Below are positions 7,809 through 16,016 of a stretch of DNA of 21,461 nt, piece by piece. Under the pieces are notes generated by a model, which was given only the letters and a program-made list of their open reading frames with translations, made no database searches and was not told the DNA's origin. The DNA comes from JAGTQI01 sp038868115 (lineage in GTDB: Archaea > Thermoproteota > Bathyarchaeia > Bathyarchaeales > Bathycorpusculaceae). Positions within the stretch are counted from its first letter, which is position 1; each line of letters starts with the position of its first letter. The position numbers and the translations under genes were made by a program. The stretch covers positions 1-21,461 of the forward strand of contig JAWBXA010000017.1 of NCBI GenBank assembly GCA_038868115.1. The letters are read 5' to 3'.

Positions 7809-8114
7809 ATGAGTGAAAAGAAGCATAAGTGCGAAACTGTAAGCTCCGTTAAATCGGATTTTGCTGAGGATGCGGTCTTCATTTTAGAACCGGCAAAGAT
7901 TGAAATAGGTTCTGGATATGCTGTGTTTCTAAGTTATAATGAAGAGGGAAACCTGGTCGTTGACGTCAAAACGTATGGGGATGTAGACCTTTCAAAAATT
8001 AGAAGGGATATTGAACGGCTGTATCCTGATGCTCAAATCAGGCAGTTAAACCAAGAGCCAACAGCGATTATTGTCAGAAAACAGAGGGATAAGCGGAAGA
8101 CTGGAAGAAAGTAA
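7809..8114 (+). CDS. Small protein of unknown function (101 aa)
   Basis: I do not recognise a named family. The ATG at 7809 is chosen because GGTGA lies just upstream; a start at 7782 would add nine residues across this ribosome site. After a charged N-terminus (MSEKKHKCETVSSVKSDF), the protein shows a compact strand-strand-helix-strand pattern: AVFILEPAKIEIGSGYAVFL, LVVDVKTYGDVDLSKIRRDI, ERLYPDAQIRQL and PTAIIVRKQRD. The C-terminus is Lys/Arg-rich (KQRDKRKTGRK), as often seen in nucleic-acid-binding proteins. There are no membrane segments. It sits 89 bases after the TIP49 gene with its own promoter-like element. The composition is that of a real gene. Confidence 0.65.
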   Translation: MSEKKHKCETVSSVKSDFAEDAVFILEPAKIEIGSGYAVFLSYNEEGNLVVDVKTYGDVDLSKIRRDIERLYPDAQIRQLNQEPTAIIVRKQRDKRKTGRK

Positions 8115-8334
8115 TTTCTCGCCCAAAAATCTGGCTTTAGAAATGAGATTGAAATAAGACAAAATTTACCTTCATATAAATTTTCCCTTGAGAAATGGAA
8201 ATTTTAACGTGGTTTTTTAATTTTCAGAAAAAGCTCATGTAATGAGGAGAAAGATCTAAAAAGGTTGAGTCGAACCGTTCAGCTTTTAAGCTTCTCCCTA
8301 AACATGATGTGACCTCAATAGAAAGCAGACGATT

Positions 8335-9612
8335 ATGTCAGAAAGTGATGAGCTGCCCAAAAACAAGAGGGAGTTGAAAATCATATATGTTCGTTCAGTA
8401 GCGGACGCCTTCGGAACCGGTATGATAAACCCGTTTGTCGGCCCATACGCGGTTAAGGAGTTAGGCGCCTCCTCCTCTGAAATGGGATGGCTCCAGTCGA
8501 TGAGTAACGTATCAAGTAATATTATGCAGGTTTTCTGGGGAAAACTAAGCGACAGGCTTGGGCTGAGAACCCCATTTATTGTTTTTGGCGGGTTAATTGT
8601 TGCCTTACTTTGGCTTCCGATTTTGTTTATTAAGACTGCAAGTCAACTAATAATTCTAATTAGTTTACAAGCGCTCCTTGGCTCAATGGCTGTTCCAGCG
8701 TGGACCGCCCTCATAGGCAGCCTGGTTCCATCTTCGCGTTTGGAAAGGGTAAACGCCACTGTTAACCTATGGGCTTCTGTAGGAAGCATTCTTGCCACAA
8801 TGGTTTCTGGAGTCATCATGACAGCTATTGGGGGTTCTGTCAGAGAACAGATCATAGTTCCCATAGTTATTTCGACAGCATGCGGGCTGTTATCATCATT
8901 TGTCATGTTTTACGTTAAGGAGAAAGCCGAAAAGAATGGCAATAAAAAAGTGAAGAAGAGTTTTGCGAGGGATTTGTATGATGTTCTTAGAGTTGCGAAG
9001 AAGTCCACGGATTTTACTAAATATTGTACTTGCAACGCGATCTTCACATTCTTTATGTCGATTGCTTGGCCGCTGTTTGCCATAACTCAAGTTAAAGTCT
9101 TGAAGGCTTCAATGTTGGAAATAGCGTTGTTTAGCGTCGTCCAAGGAGTTTTCACGGTAATTTTCATTAGGTGGGCCGGAAAGCTCGCCGACACTGTTGG
9201 CAGAAAACCGCTGCTAATCTTCGTTAGGTTCAGCTACGTCTCAGTTCCATTGGCTTACGCTTTTTCTCCAAACATTTATGTTCTAACCGCTATAGGCGCC
9301 TTTTGGGGTGCCGTTGCAGCTTTTGAGCAAGCAAGCGTTACAACCTATTTACTTGATGTTTCCCCGGAAATGCACAGGGGAAGCCTCACAGCCTTCTACA
9401 ATCTGTTAATAGGAACTGTGACTTTTTTCGGCTCTCTTATAGGTGGCCACTTATCCGACTTAACTGTTGGTATATACGGTTTAGTTTTAGGCTTGCGAAT
9501 AACCTACATGGTCTCAGCCGTGGGAAGATTCATCGGCGCCACAACATACTTTAGGCTGAAGGAAACTCTCAAGGACAAAAATCCTAGTCTGACATGTCAT
9601 CTTCCAAGGTAA
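8335..9612 (+). CDS. Major facilitator superfamily transporter
   Basis: This 425-residue integral membrane protein has the two-halves MFS layout, with about twelve hydrophobic helices. The signature loop after the second helix reads GKLSDRLGLRTPFIVFGG (about 62-80), and the matching loop in the second half reads RWAGKLADTVGRKPLL. A longer charged cytoplasmic loop (KEKAEKNGNKKVKKSFARD) separates the halves. The substrate cannot be read from the sequence; MFS carriers of this type export drugs or move small metabolites by proton coupling. The start is ATG 8335 with no strong ribosome site. The last 16 bases overlap the 3' end of the convergent amrS gene. It may be related in kind to the second MFS gene at 13231-14415, but the two are not close copies. 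Confidence 0.85.
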   Translation: MSESDELPKNKRELKIIYVRSVADAFGTGMINPFVGPYAVKELGASSSEMGWLQSMSNVSSNIMQVFWGKLSDRLGLRTPFIVFGGLIVALLWLPILFIKTASQLIILISLQALLGSMAVPAWTALIGSLVPSSRLERVNATVNLWASVGSILATMVSGVIMTAIGGSVREQIIVPIVISTACGLLSSFVMFYVKEKAEKNGNKKVKKSFARDLYDVLRVAKKSTDFTKYCTCNAIFTFFMSIAWPLFAITQVKVLKASMLEIALFSVVQGVFTVIFIRWAGKLADTVGRKPLLIFVRFSYVSVPLAYAFSPNIYVLTAIGAFWGAVAAFEQASVTTYLLDVSPEMHRGSLTAFYNLLIGTVTFFGSLIGGHLSDLTVGIYGLVLGLRITYMVSAVGRFIGATTYFRLKETLKDKNPSLTCHLPR

Positions 9613-10688
9613 TGTCCAGTTATTGGAATGCTTGTTCCACACCTCTGACACTTCTTGTTCTCAGTTATAGCGTATTTTAAAACGTAGTATCCATATCGCT
9701 TTATAAGCGTCCCTCCACAGTTTGGGCAGTAAGTGTTTTCATATTTATGCCCAGTAACATTTCCAATGTATGGGTATAGGACTCCAGCCTTTCTCGCCAT
9801 TTCATAGGCCCTCTTCAAAGTTTCAACCCTTGTAGGCGGATTGTGAAACTTGTAGGCTGGGAAATACCTTGTAAAATGCAGTGGCGTTTCTGGTCCCACA
9901 TGTTTTAAATGATTTTCAATGACCCAGCGTAAAGTGTTTTCGCTGTCGTTGACACCGCTGATAACAAGGTTCACGATCTCAACATGCAAACCTAAACGTT
10001 TTGCTTCTGCAGCGTTTCTCCAAACCTTCTCCACATCAGCACCACCACAGTATCTCATGTAGGTTTCATGATCGCCCTTAACGTCTATCTTAAGCCCATC
10101 CATACCGGCGTCTCGAAGCGCTGTTAGAGCTTCAAGGGTCATATAACCATTTGAAACGTAGCAGCAATATTGTATTCCTTTGCTTTTGCCAAGGCTAAAG
10201 GTTTGAATAGCCCACTCGGTTAATAATGTAGGCTCCTGGAAGCTTGCGCATAAGCCAGCATCTCCATAGGCAAGGGCCAATCCAACAATTTTTTCCGGAG
10301 GATAGTAAACTGCTTTAGCCGGATTTGGGGCTGTCTTTGACAAGCGATAGTTTTGGCACCAAATGCAGTCTAAGTTGCATGACCACGTGGAAAAAGTTAG
10401 GGCTGTTGAACCTGGCCAGTAGTGGAAGAAGGGCTTTATCTCTATTGGTCGGCTTTCAATAGCACTTATGTCTCCATAAACAAGCGTGTAGAGTTTGCCG
10501 CCAAAATTCTTTCTTGTTCTGCAGAATCCTACATTACCTTCTGTAATTTCACATCTCCTCTCACAAAGACTACACTTAACCTTTTTATTTCCGAGAACTT
10601 CATAGAATAGTGCCTCCTTAACAGTTGGATAAATCGAAAAGGCCTTTATTTCAGCGTCTCCTGAAATGCTCCCAACCCCTAGGCTCAA
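9597..10688 (-). CDS. amrS: Radical SAM enzyme of the AmmeMemoRadiSam type (AmrS)
   Basis: AmrS is a radical S-adenosylmethionine protein related to pyruvate formate-lyase activases; its reaction is not established. In many prokaryotes it is encoded with MEMO and AMMECR1 proteins, neither of which is seen here. The N-terminus carries a cysteine cluster (CSLCERRCEITEGNVGFCRT). The radical-SAM cluster motif is CNLDCIWCQNY with C104, C108 and C111. Next come a TIM-barrel-like core (GLKIDVKGDHETYMRYC, EIVNLVISGVNDS) and HFTRYFPAYKF. The C-terminal zinc-ribbon-like part has CPNC and CQRC. The TTG start at 10688 lies 38 bases inside the thiL 3' end, in another frame, implying coupled translation; no later ATG or GTG fits the family start. 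The 3' end overlaps the MFS gene by 16 bases. Confidence 0.88.
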   Translation of the reverse strand: MSLGVGSISGDAEIKAFSIYPTVKEALFYEVLGNKKVKCSLCERRCEITEGNVGFCRTRKNFGGKLYTLVYGDISAIESRPIEIKPFFHYWPGSTALTFSTWSCNLDCIWCQNYRLSKTAPNPAKAVYYPPEKIVGLALAYGDAGLCASFQEPTLLTEWAIQTFSLGKSKGIQYCCYVSNGYMTLEALTALRDAGMDGLKIDVKGDHETYMRYCGGADVEKVWRNAAEAKRLGLHVEIVNLVISGVNDSENTLRWVIENHLKHVGPETPLHFTRYFPAYKFHNPPTRVETLKRAYEMARKAGVLYPYIGNVTGHKYENTYCPNCGGTLIKRYGYYVLKYAITENKKCQRCGTSIPITGHYLGR

Positions 10689-11637
10689 TAACCCGACTTT
10701 CAGCTTCGAGGACTATTTGTTTTTCATCGATTGCCCTTCCAATTCTGATGAGGCTTCCACCAACCCTTTTAACGGCTTTTTCTGCCTTATCCCAGAGGCT
10801 AGGCTTTATGGTTAAGACAAGCTCATATTCTTCGCCTCCATAAAGGGCTAAATCCAGCGGGTCTAAGTTGTTAATTTCAGCAAATTTAACGGCTTCATGG
10901 GCTACTGGAACATCTTCTATTAAAAAGCCTACACTGCTAGCCTTTGAGAGTTCATGGAGGCTCCAAGCAAGGCCGTCGCTTGAATCAATAGCGGATGTGA
11001 CGGCTCTTGTGGTGCTTAAGGCTAAGCCTTCCTTCAAACGGGCTTTAGGCATGTAAACAGCTTCTAAAAGAGAACCACGGATATCCTTTGGCGCCTCACA
11101 GTTTTCGAGAAGAATTTTTAATCCAGCTGAAGTTTTCCCGAAGGAACCAGTGACAGCCACAATGTCCCCTGGTTTAGCCCCGCTCCGCAACATTACATCG
11201 TTAATTTTTGCTAAGCCGAAGGCTGAAAGGCTTATGATAATATCAGAAGCCTCATTTGTGTCTCCTCCAATAATATAAGTGCCGTATTCGCGGGCTCCAG
11301 CGTTTAAGCCCTCTGCAATTTCTTCAACCCATTTCTTCCTTGTATTTCGTGGCATTCCGAGAGAGACCAGCATAACAAGGGGTTTTACGCCTTTCGCGGC
11401 AAAGTCGCTGACGTTCATGACCACTGCCTTACGGGCTGCCTGCCAAAAACTCATACCCTTTGGGATGTCTGTTCTGCCAACTAGCATATCTGTCTTCAAA
11501 ATGAGAAGCCGCTTTCTGCCTAATGGGTAGGCGGAAACATCGTCGCCGAAGGGAACAGGTATTTGCGGCATCTTCTCTATTTTCTCTAAAAAAAGCTCAA
11601 TGGCCTTTCTCTCACCAAGATCCCCCAGCGTACTCAA
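10651..11637 (-). CDS. thiL: Thiamine-monophosphate kinase
   Basis: ThiL phosphorylates thiamine monophosphate with ATP to give thiamine diphosphate, the active cofactor. At 328 residues it is the usual length. Family motifs are present in order: the N-terminal metal site PFGDDVSAYPL, KTDMLVGRTDIP, MNVSDFAAKGVKPL, the GGDTNEA loop, a glycine-rich stretch GDIVAVTGSFGKTSAG, SAIDSSDGLAWSL and YGGEEYELVLT near the C-terminus. The start is TTG 11637, giving MSTLGDLGERK, close to the family start. A minus-strand box A-like CTTTTAAG lies about 35-42 bases upstream. It is the first gene of a two-gene unit with amrS, which begins inside its 3' end. No other thiamine gene is in the window. Confidence 0.93.
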   Translation of the reverse strand: MSTLGDLGERKAIELFLEKIEKMPQIPVPFGDDVSAYPLGRKRLLILKTDMLVGRTDIPKGMSFWQAARKAVVMNVSDFAAKGVKPLVMLVSLGMPRNTRKKWVEEIAEGLNAGAREYGTYIIGGDTNEASDIIISLSAFGLAKINDVMLRSGAKPGDIVAVTGSFGKTSAGLKILLENCEAPKDIRGSLLEAVYMPKARLKEGLALSTTRAVTSAIDSSDGLAWSLHELSKASSVGFLIEDVPVAHEAVKFAEINNLDPLDLALYGGEEYELVLTIKPSLWDKAEKAVKRVGGSLIRIGRAIDEKQIVLEAESRVIEPRGWEHFRRR

Positions 11638-11671
11638 AATTCGAACCTCAACCGAATATGTGATGTACGAC

Positions 11672-11679
11672 CTTAAAAG
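11672..11679 (-). promoter_or_regulatory. Box A of the thiL-amrS unit
   Basis: CTTTTAAG on the minus strand lies 35-42 bases before the thiL start, leaving room for a leader of about ten bases. Confidence 0.4.
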
Positions 11680-11718
11680 TTCTTACATACGTTTATTATC
11701 TCAATGCTTCCGAACATC

Positions 11719-11724
11719 TTAAAA
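11719..11724 (+). promoter_or_regulatory. Box A of tRNA-Thr(CGT)
   Basis: TTAAAA lies about 37 bases upstream of the tRNA, the same spacing as before the other tRNA genes here. Confidence 0.4.
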
Positions 11725-11757
11725 GCGGGCTTTCTATCAAAATATTACCGCCCATAC

Positions 11758-11831
11758 GCCTCGGTGGCTCAGCCTGGTAGAGCAGCGGCCTCGTAAGCCG
11801 CAGGTCCCGGGATCGAAGCCCGGCCGAGGCT
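11758..11831 (+). tRNA. tRNA-Thr(CGT)
   Basis: The acceptor GCCTCGG pairs with CCGAGGC, the same acceptor stem as the other threonine tRNA in the window, with discriminator T. The D stem is GCTC/GAGC. The anticodon stem GCGGC/GCCGC encloses CTCGTAA, giving CGT. The T arm is CCGGG-ATCGAAG-CCCGG. It has no intron and no encoded CCA. Confidence 0.95.
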
Positions 11832-11890
11832 CTTCAATGCAACGTCAGAAAACGTTGAGAACAGCCCTCAATGATATTTTGCAAGGAGAA

Positions 11891-11900
11891 ATATTTTAAA
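11891..11900 (+). promoter_or_regulatory. Box A of tRNA-Pro(TGG)
   Basis: ATATTTTAAA lies about 32-41 bases upstream of the tRNA 5' end. Confidence 0.45.
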
Positions 11901-11931
11901 TCCTCTGTTAAAATGTACCTTATGATTTAAT

Positions 11932-12009
11932 GGGGCTGTCGGCTAGCTTGGTCTAGGCTTGGAGACTTGGGCTCTCTAGACCCCGGTTCAAATCCGGGCA
12001 GCCCCACCA
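11932..12009 (+). tRNA. tRNA-Pro(TGG), with encoded CCA
   Basis: The acceptor GGGGCTG pairs with CAGCCCC, with discriminator A at 12006 followed by a genomic CCA at 12007-12009. The anticodon stem GGAGA/TCTCT encloses CTTGGGC, giving TGG. The T arm is CCCGG-TTCAAAT-CCGGG. There is no intron. It is the only one of the five tRNAs here with an encoded CCA. Confidence 0.93.
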
Positions 12010-12064
12010 TAATTCATCTTATATGCAATCCTTATTTTGAAGCACAAACTTGTTAAGTTCTAGT

Positions 12065-12095
12065 TATATATATAAAAAACGTGTTATTGGAGGAG
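12065..12095 (+). promoter_or_regulatory. Promoter and ribosome site of the HtrA-like gene
   Basis: A long TATA element (TATATATATAAAA) spans 12065-12077. GGAGGAG at 12089-12095 is a strong ribosome site, seven bases before the GTG at 12103, and fixes that start. Confidence 0.6.
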
Positions 12096-12102
12096 TCTTA
12101 GC

Positions 12103-13227
12103 GTGGAATGGCGGTGCATTATTACAATTGACAGAAAGTTTGTTTTAGCCCTTTTCCTTGTTGCTCTGGCTCTGGGTGGAGGATTTGCCTTAGCATATGT
12201 GAGCTTGAAAAATGAACTGGATACTTTAAAAGACGATTATGCGAATATTTCATATCGGTTTGATGAACTTCTAGGGTTAGTGGAGCAGCTTCACCATGCT
12301 CAAGTTCTGAATTTAACGGCTGTCCAAATATATAATAGAACCAGAAACTCTGTAGTTTTGATAACCTCTGGAGAAAAAGCAGGATCAGGTTTTGTGTATT
12401 ATGCAGGGGCAAATGGAAAGGGGTACATCGTCACCAACTATCATGTTGTGAATTCTAAAAGCGATGTCACGGTGACCTTCTTTATCAACGGAAAACCCAT
12501 TCAAGTTCTTGCGTTGATTAGAGGTAGTGATATTTATAGCGACTTAGCAGTCTTGGAGATCGAACAGCTTCCGAGCGGAGCAAGACCTCTACTTGTGGGG
12601 AAATCGGAGTTGCTCATGGTTGGAGAACCAGTGTACGCTATTGGAAACCCCTTCGGCTTGGAGGGTTCTATGACGGCTGGAATCGTAAGCCAGGTTGGCA
12701 GGGTGCTGAGATTAAGCGATTTAGGCGTGCCAGAACCCTGGGGAAAATATGCCATAGTTGACGTTATACAGTTTGACGCCGCCGTTAATCCAGGGAACTC
12801 TGGTGGACCATTGCTTAACAGTCTTGGAGAGGTTGTTGGAGTAACTTTTGCTATAGAAACAACAGAAAAGATTAGAGCTTTTATAGGAATTGGATATGCT
12901 ATCCCTTCAATTATAATGAAAAGGGTTGTAGACACAATAATCGAAAAAGGCAGCTATGAGCATCCGTGGATGGGAATAGAGTATGACCCCAGCTACATTG
13001 GTGGGTTACTAATCGCCAACGTGACAAAGGATGGGCCGGCTTATAAGGCAGGCCTAAAAGCTGGTGATTTAATTGTGGAAGTAGACGGCCGAATAGTTAA
13101 TCGAGCTGAAGACCTCACAATATACCTTGAAAGGTACAAAAGCCCAGGAGATAGAATATATTTAAAAGTTGTCAGAGACGGCAGTCCATTTGAAGTTGAC
13201 TTAGTTCTTGAAAAAAGGCCCAAATAA
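12103..13227 (+). CDS. Membrane-anchored HtrA-like trypsin-fold serine protease with PDZ domain
   Basis: The 374-residue protein is a DegP/HtrA-type protease, probably for quality control of extracytoplasmic proteins. An N-terminal hydrophobic segment (about 13-33, FVLALFLVALALGGGFALAY) serves as membrane anchor or signal, followed by a short coiled-coil-like stretch to about residue 65. The protease domain has the full triad: H114 in NYHVV, D147 in SDLAVLEI and S233 in NPGNSGGPLL. A single PDZ domain (about 285-370) includes AGLKAGDLIVEVDGRIV. The GTG start is fixed by a GGAGGAG ribosome site. It stands downstream of tRNA-Pro with its own promoter and converges with an MFS gene, with only three bases between their stop codons. 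Confidence 0.93.
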   Translation: MEWRCIITIDRKFVLALFLVALALGGGFALAYVSLKNELDTLKDDYANISYRFDELLGLVEQLHHAQVLNLTAVQIYNRTRNSVVLITSGEKAGSGFVYYAGANGKGYIVTNYHVVNSKSDVTVTFFINGKPIQVLALIRGSDIYSDLAVLEIEQLPSGARPLLVGKSELLMVGEPVYAIGNPFGLEGSMTAGIVSQVGRVLRLSDLGVPEPWGKYAIVDVIQFDAAVNPGNSGGPLLNSLGEVVGVTFAIETTEKIRAFIGIGYAIPSIIMKRVVDTIIEKGSYEHPWMGIEYDPSYIGGLLIANVTKDGPAYKAGLKAGDLIVEVDGRIVNRAEDLTIYLERYKSPGDRIYLKVVRDGSPFEVDLVLEKRPK

Positions 13228-13230
13228 ACT

Positions 13231-14415
13231 TTAAAACTTCTCTAAAAAGGCGAAGATTGCTAAAACAGCCGCTGCTAAAATTGTAACTATGAATGGGGAG
13301 CATAGAAGGATGCTATAAAGTACGCCTCCTACATACGGCGCTATTATGGAGGCAAACATGCTTATTGTTTGGGGTATAGATATCCATTTAGCCCTTACGT
13401 GTTCTGGTGCTTGTGGTCCTATTATTGCACTCATTAGGGACCATGTTATGTAGGATGCTCCAGATAAGAAAAATGCCGCCATAAGTATGCATAGGTCGCC
13501 TGTTAGAAGCATTATGGTTAGGGATATGCCGCACGACACCATCGACGCTGCAAGTGCATATTCCTTTCGCCATCTGTCTCCAACTCTGCCCAGTATTATG
13601 CCTAAAACCGCCGAGCCGAAGAAGGCTATTGAGCCTAAAACTCCTATTTCGAAGTCTTCATAATGGTATGCATCCGCTAGAAACTGGGGAACCAGCGGGC
13701 GTGACATCATTGTGATGAACATTATGGAGGCGAAGAAAGCAGACATTCTAATTAATTTTTTATCCTTCAAGAGTTCTATCGTTGATGGGTCTGCCGATGT
13801 TTTTTGTTGACTGGTCGGCGCGTGTTGGCTGCTTATGAAGGCTAAGATGAGGGCTGCTAAAGCGTATAGGAGGAAGGACGTATAGAACACTGTTCGCATT
13901 CCCACTTTTTCAGCCATGTATCCGCCTAGGGCTGGCGAAAAAATGTAGCCAAAAGACCATGATGAGGACATAACTGTAAAGGTTAATGTCAGCCTATTTT
14001 TGTCAGCTGATGTTACGATGTAGGCTGTGCTTGTTGGTACTCCAAGCCAAAAACCCCAAAGAACCATTCCAGGGAGCATTTGAATCCAGTCTTTTGCGAT
14101 AGAGAAGATTATTGGGGCTGGAGCCCACGCGAGCCATCCAGCAATCATAATCTTCTTTCGGTCGTATTTGTCGGCGATGGTCCCCTCCAATAGAAACGTT
14201 ACTGCCGCCGTTAAACTTGCAAGGGCGTACAAAATGCCTATTTCAACGGAACTTGCCTTAAGAGTTTCTTTCATGTAATATGGAAGGAGGTAAGCGTATA
14301 AACCATCTCCAAAGGAGCCTATGAGATTTGATGTGAAAATCAGTTTTAGATCTCTGGTTAAGACATCGACTGGGAAGCCGATGTGCATAAGCTTTCTAGG
14401 AGCTCTCGTTGGCAA
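13231..14415 (-). CDS. Major facilitator superfamily transporter
   Basis: This 394-residue integral membrane protein has about twelve hydrophobic helices. The loop after the second helix reads EGTIADKYDRKKIMIAGW, the usual MFS G-x3-D-R-x-x-R/K-K signature. The equivalent in the second half is GRVGDRWRKEYALA. A polar central loop (SSQHAPTSQQKTSADPSTIE) joins the halves. The substrate is not evident. The start may be TTG 14415 or ATG 14388 (MHIGFPVDVL); both lack a clear ribosome site. Its 3' end nearly touches that of the HtrA-like gene. A 128-base gap separates it from the upstream purA on the same strand, so co-transcription is possible but unproven. Confidence 0.85.
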   Translation of the reverse strand: MPTRAPRKLMHIGFPVDVLTRDLKLIFTSNLIGSFGDGLYAYLLPYYMKETLKASSVEIGILYALASLTAAVTFLLEGTIADKYDRKKIMIAGWLAWAPAPIIFSIAKDWIQMLPGMVLWGFWLGVPTSTAYIVTSADKNRLTLTFTVMSSSWSFGYIFSPALGGYMAEKVGMRTVFYTSFLLYALAALILAFISSQHAPTSQQKTSADPSTIELLKDKKLIRMSAFFASIMFITMMSRPLVPQFLADAYHYEDFEIGVLGSIAFFGSAVLGIILGRVGDRWRKEYALAASMVSCGISLTIMLLTGDLCILMAAFFLSGASYITWSLMSAIIGPQAPEHVRAKWISIPQTISMFASIIAPYVGGVLYSILLCSPFIVTILAAAVLAIFAFLEKF

Positions 14416-14543
14416 GTATTAACCGCACCATGCGCGTTATCAACCGTATTTTGCAGAGCCCTACTATTATCCTTAATGTTGTATGGTGTTAGCTGATGAA
14501 AAATAAGAATAAACGTGTGATGAAGATTCTTTTTGTAATTGTG

Positions 14544-15542
14544 TTAGGTTCTCCTGTCTACTATGTCTAAGACTTCTTGTCCGGTGCCGATTAAAACTAC
14601 TGGTATGCTTAATTGTCGTTCAATTTCTCTTATAAACTCTTTAGCCTCTGGAGTCAGTTCATCATATTTTCTCACGCCTTTGCATTTTGGGTATACGACG
14701 TCAAGTTTTGTTAGGGCTATTTGTGTCGCTCCATTTAACATGACAGCCCTTTTTGCTATTTCAAAATTGAAAGGGGCTGAGCGTCTTTCCCTCCCTGTTC
14801 CAGCGGCAACTTCGAACCATCCGCGTTTTATAGCTTCCTCTCTTGGAAGTTCTCCTGGCAATGATCCGGCTCCGACGCGGGTCATGAAGGATTTAAAGAC
14901 TATTAGGACCTCGTCAACCTTTGTTGGACCAACACCCGCCTCTGAGCATATTGCCGCAGCACTCGTATCCCTCCCGGTGACGTATGGATAAGTGCCGTAA
15001 AAAAGCGAAAGCATTACGCCTTGTGTTCCCTCCAGCAGAACCTTCTTGCCAGCATCTATGGCGTTGTTTGCCTCTGCCGCCACATCCGTCAAGTAGGGCT
15101 TTAGTTCCGCTACGTCCTTTGCAAGTTTTGCTGTTCTACGGACGCGCTCTTCTATAGCTGGTCCAACACCCCAACCGGTGGTGCCCAAACCCTTCAAATG
15201 TGCGCTTGTCTTGTCCTGCTCAGAGTGCTTCTCCTCAATTATTGAAGCTTGATAGTCCACTCCGACGCGGTTTTTGACATTTGTAAGTTCCACTTCTTCT
15301 AGGAATTTTGCCACATGAATGTTGGCGCCAGCACCAATTAAGAGGCGACATTTATCGTACACGAAGGCTGATGGTACCATGTGGAGGGCGTAACGTTTTC
15401 CTTCAACCCAGACTGTGTGTGCCGCGTTAACAGAGCCGGTCCTAACACAAACATCAACCTTGTCCTTCAAAGCTAGATATGAGACTATTTTTCCTTTACC
15501 CTCATCTCCCCAAAAGCCTCCAACAATAACTGTACATGGCAT
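14544..15542 (-). CDS. purA: Adenylosuccinate synthetase (short archaeal form)
   Basis: PurA joins IMP and aspartate using GTP, the first committed step from IMP to AMP. The P-loop-like start reads VGGFWGDEGKGK with the catalytic base D13. The phosphate-binding histidine is H42 in NAAHTVW, equivalent to H41 of E. coli. Further matches are LLIGAGANIHV, GTTGWGVGPAI, LLEGTQGVMLSLFYGTYPYVTGRDT cut into family blocks, GAGSLPGELP and ALTKLDVV. At 332 residues it is about 100 shorter than bacterial PurA, as is usual in thermophilic archaea. The motif has Phe-Trp where bacteria have Gln-Trp. The start is ATG 15542. A minus-strand TTTTAAATAA box A lies about 33-42 bases upstream. Confidence 0.95.
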   Translation of the reverse strand: MPCTVIVGGFWGDEGKGKIVSYLALKDKVDVCVRTGSVNAAHTVWVEGKRYALHMVPSAFVYDKCRLLIGAGANIHVAKFLEEVELTNVKNRVGVDYQASIIEEKHSEQDKTSAHLKGLGTTGWGVGPAIEERVRRTAKLAKDVAELKPYLTDVAAEANNAIDAGKKVLLEGTQGVMLSLFYGTYPYVTGRDTSAAAICSEAGVGPTKVDEVLIVFKSFMTRVGAGSLPGELPREEAIKRGWFEVAAGTGRERRSAPFNFEIAKRAVMLNGATQIALTKLDVVYPKCKGVRKYDELTPEAKEFIREIERQLSIPVVLIGTGQEVLDIVDRRT

Positions 15543-15574
15543 TTTGGCTCACTGCCTTCAAAATTTGCTGCAGA

Positions 15575-15584
15575 TTATTTAAAA
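15575..15584 (-). promoter_or_regulatory. Box A of purA
   Basis: TTTTAAATAA on the minus strand lies 33-42 bases before the purA ATG, leaving room for a leader of about ten bases. Confidence 0.5.
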
Positions 15585-15687
15585 TCGTTTAGGTTTCTCA
15601 TCAAAATTTCGACGTATTTTCAGCCAATGTTTGCGCCTTTTCCATCTGAAAACACTGCCCTCTGTGGTTTCTGTGTTTGCTGATTGG

Positions 15688-15920
15688 CTAGCAGACGTTT
15701 TCCTCCATTTCAACAATGTTTAAGTCTATGAGTCTAGCCCATGCAATATTTCTTAAGGGTATTTGGAACGCTTTGTCCTTTTCAGCTATTTTGCTCCAGC
15801 ATCGCCTACATATTGGGAGCTTGTCGCCCTAAAGATTATGTAAACTTTTATGTCGTCATTTTTGCATTTCCTTATTCCATGGGTTTCTACAACGCTCCAT
15901 ATAATTTTCACCCTTCCCAT
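15688..15920 (-). pseudogene. Small cysteine-rich (zinc-ribbon-like) protein, broken by one base
   Basis: I do not recognise the family. From ATG 15920 the minus strand reads MGRVKIIWSVVETHGIRKCK, then NDDIKVYIIFR. One frame over, the reading continues GDKLPICRRCWSKIAEKDKA, FQIPLRNIAWARLIDLNIVE and MEENVC up to a stop at 15688-15690. The join falls in a run of three G at about 15830; one extra G would give a continuous 77-residue protein. A Cys in RKCK and the CRRC pair look like part of a small metal site. A minus-strand CTTAAAAAG lies about 31-39 bases before the ATG, suiting a leaderless transcript. The + strand frame at 15741-15998 is the shadow of this ORF. Confidence 0.45.
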
Positions 15921-16016
15921 GCCTGGCTGGTTGATTTCTGCCAAAATCCCTTTTTAAGACACGCTATGAAACGGTTTTTCCGAAGAGGAGAGAGATAAGT
16001 TAAAGTGAAATCTTTT

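Noticed and set aside
8300..8355. Possible C/D box RNA (ATGATGT and GTGATGA motifs before the MFS gene)
   Set aside because: No matching D box (CTGA) at suitable spacing and no terminal stem; the second motif lies within codons of the MFS gene.
14563..14991. 142-aa + strand open frame inside purA
   Set aside because: It is antisense to conserved purA motifs and explained by codon bias of the real gene.
15741..15998. 85-aa + strand open frame
   Set aside because: It lies opposite the frameshifted Cys-rich ORF, which looks far more protein-like. It has no ribosome site and a composition rich in Phe, Tyr and Cys.
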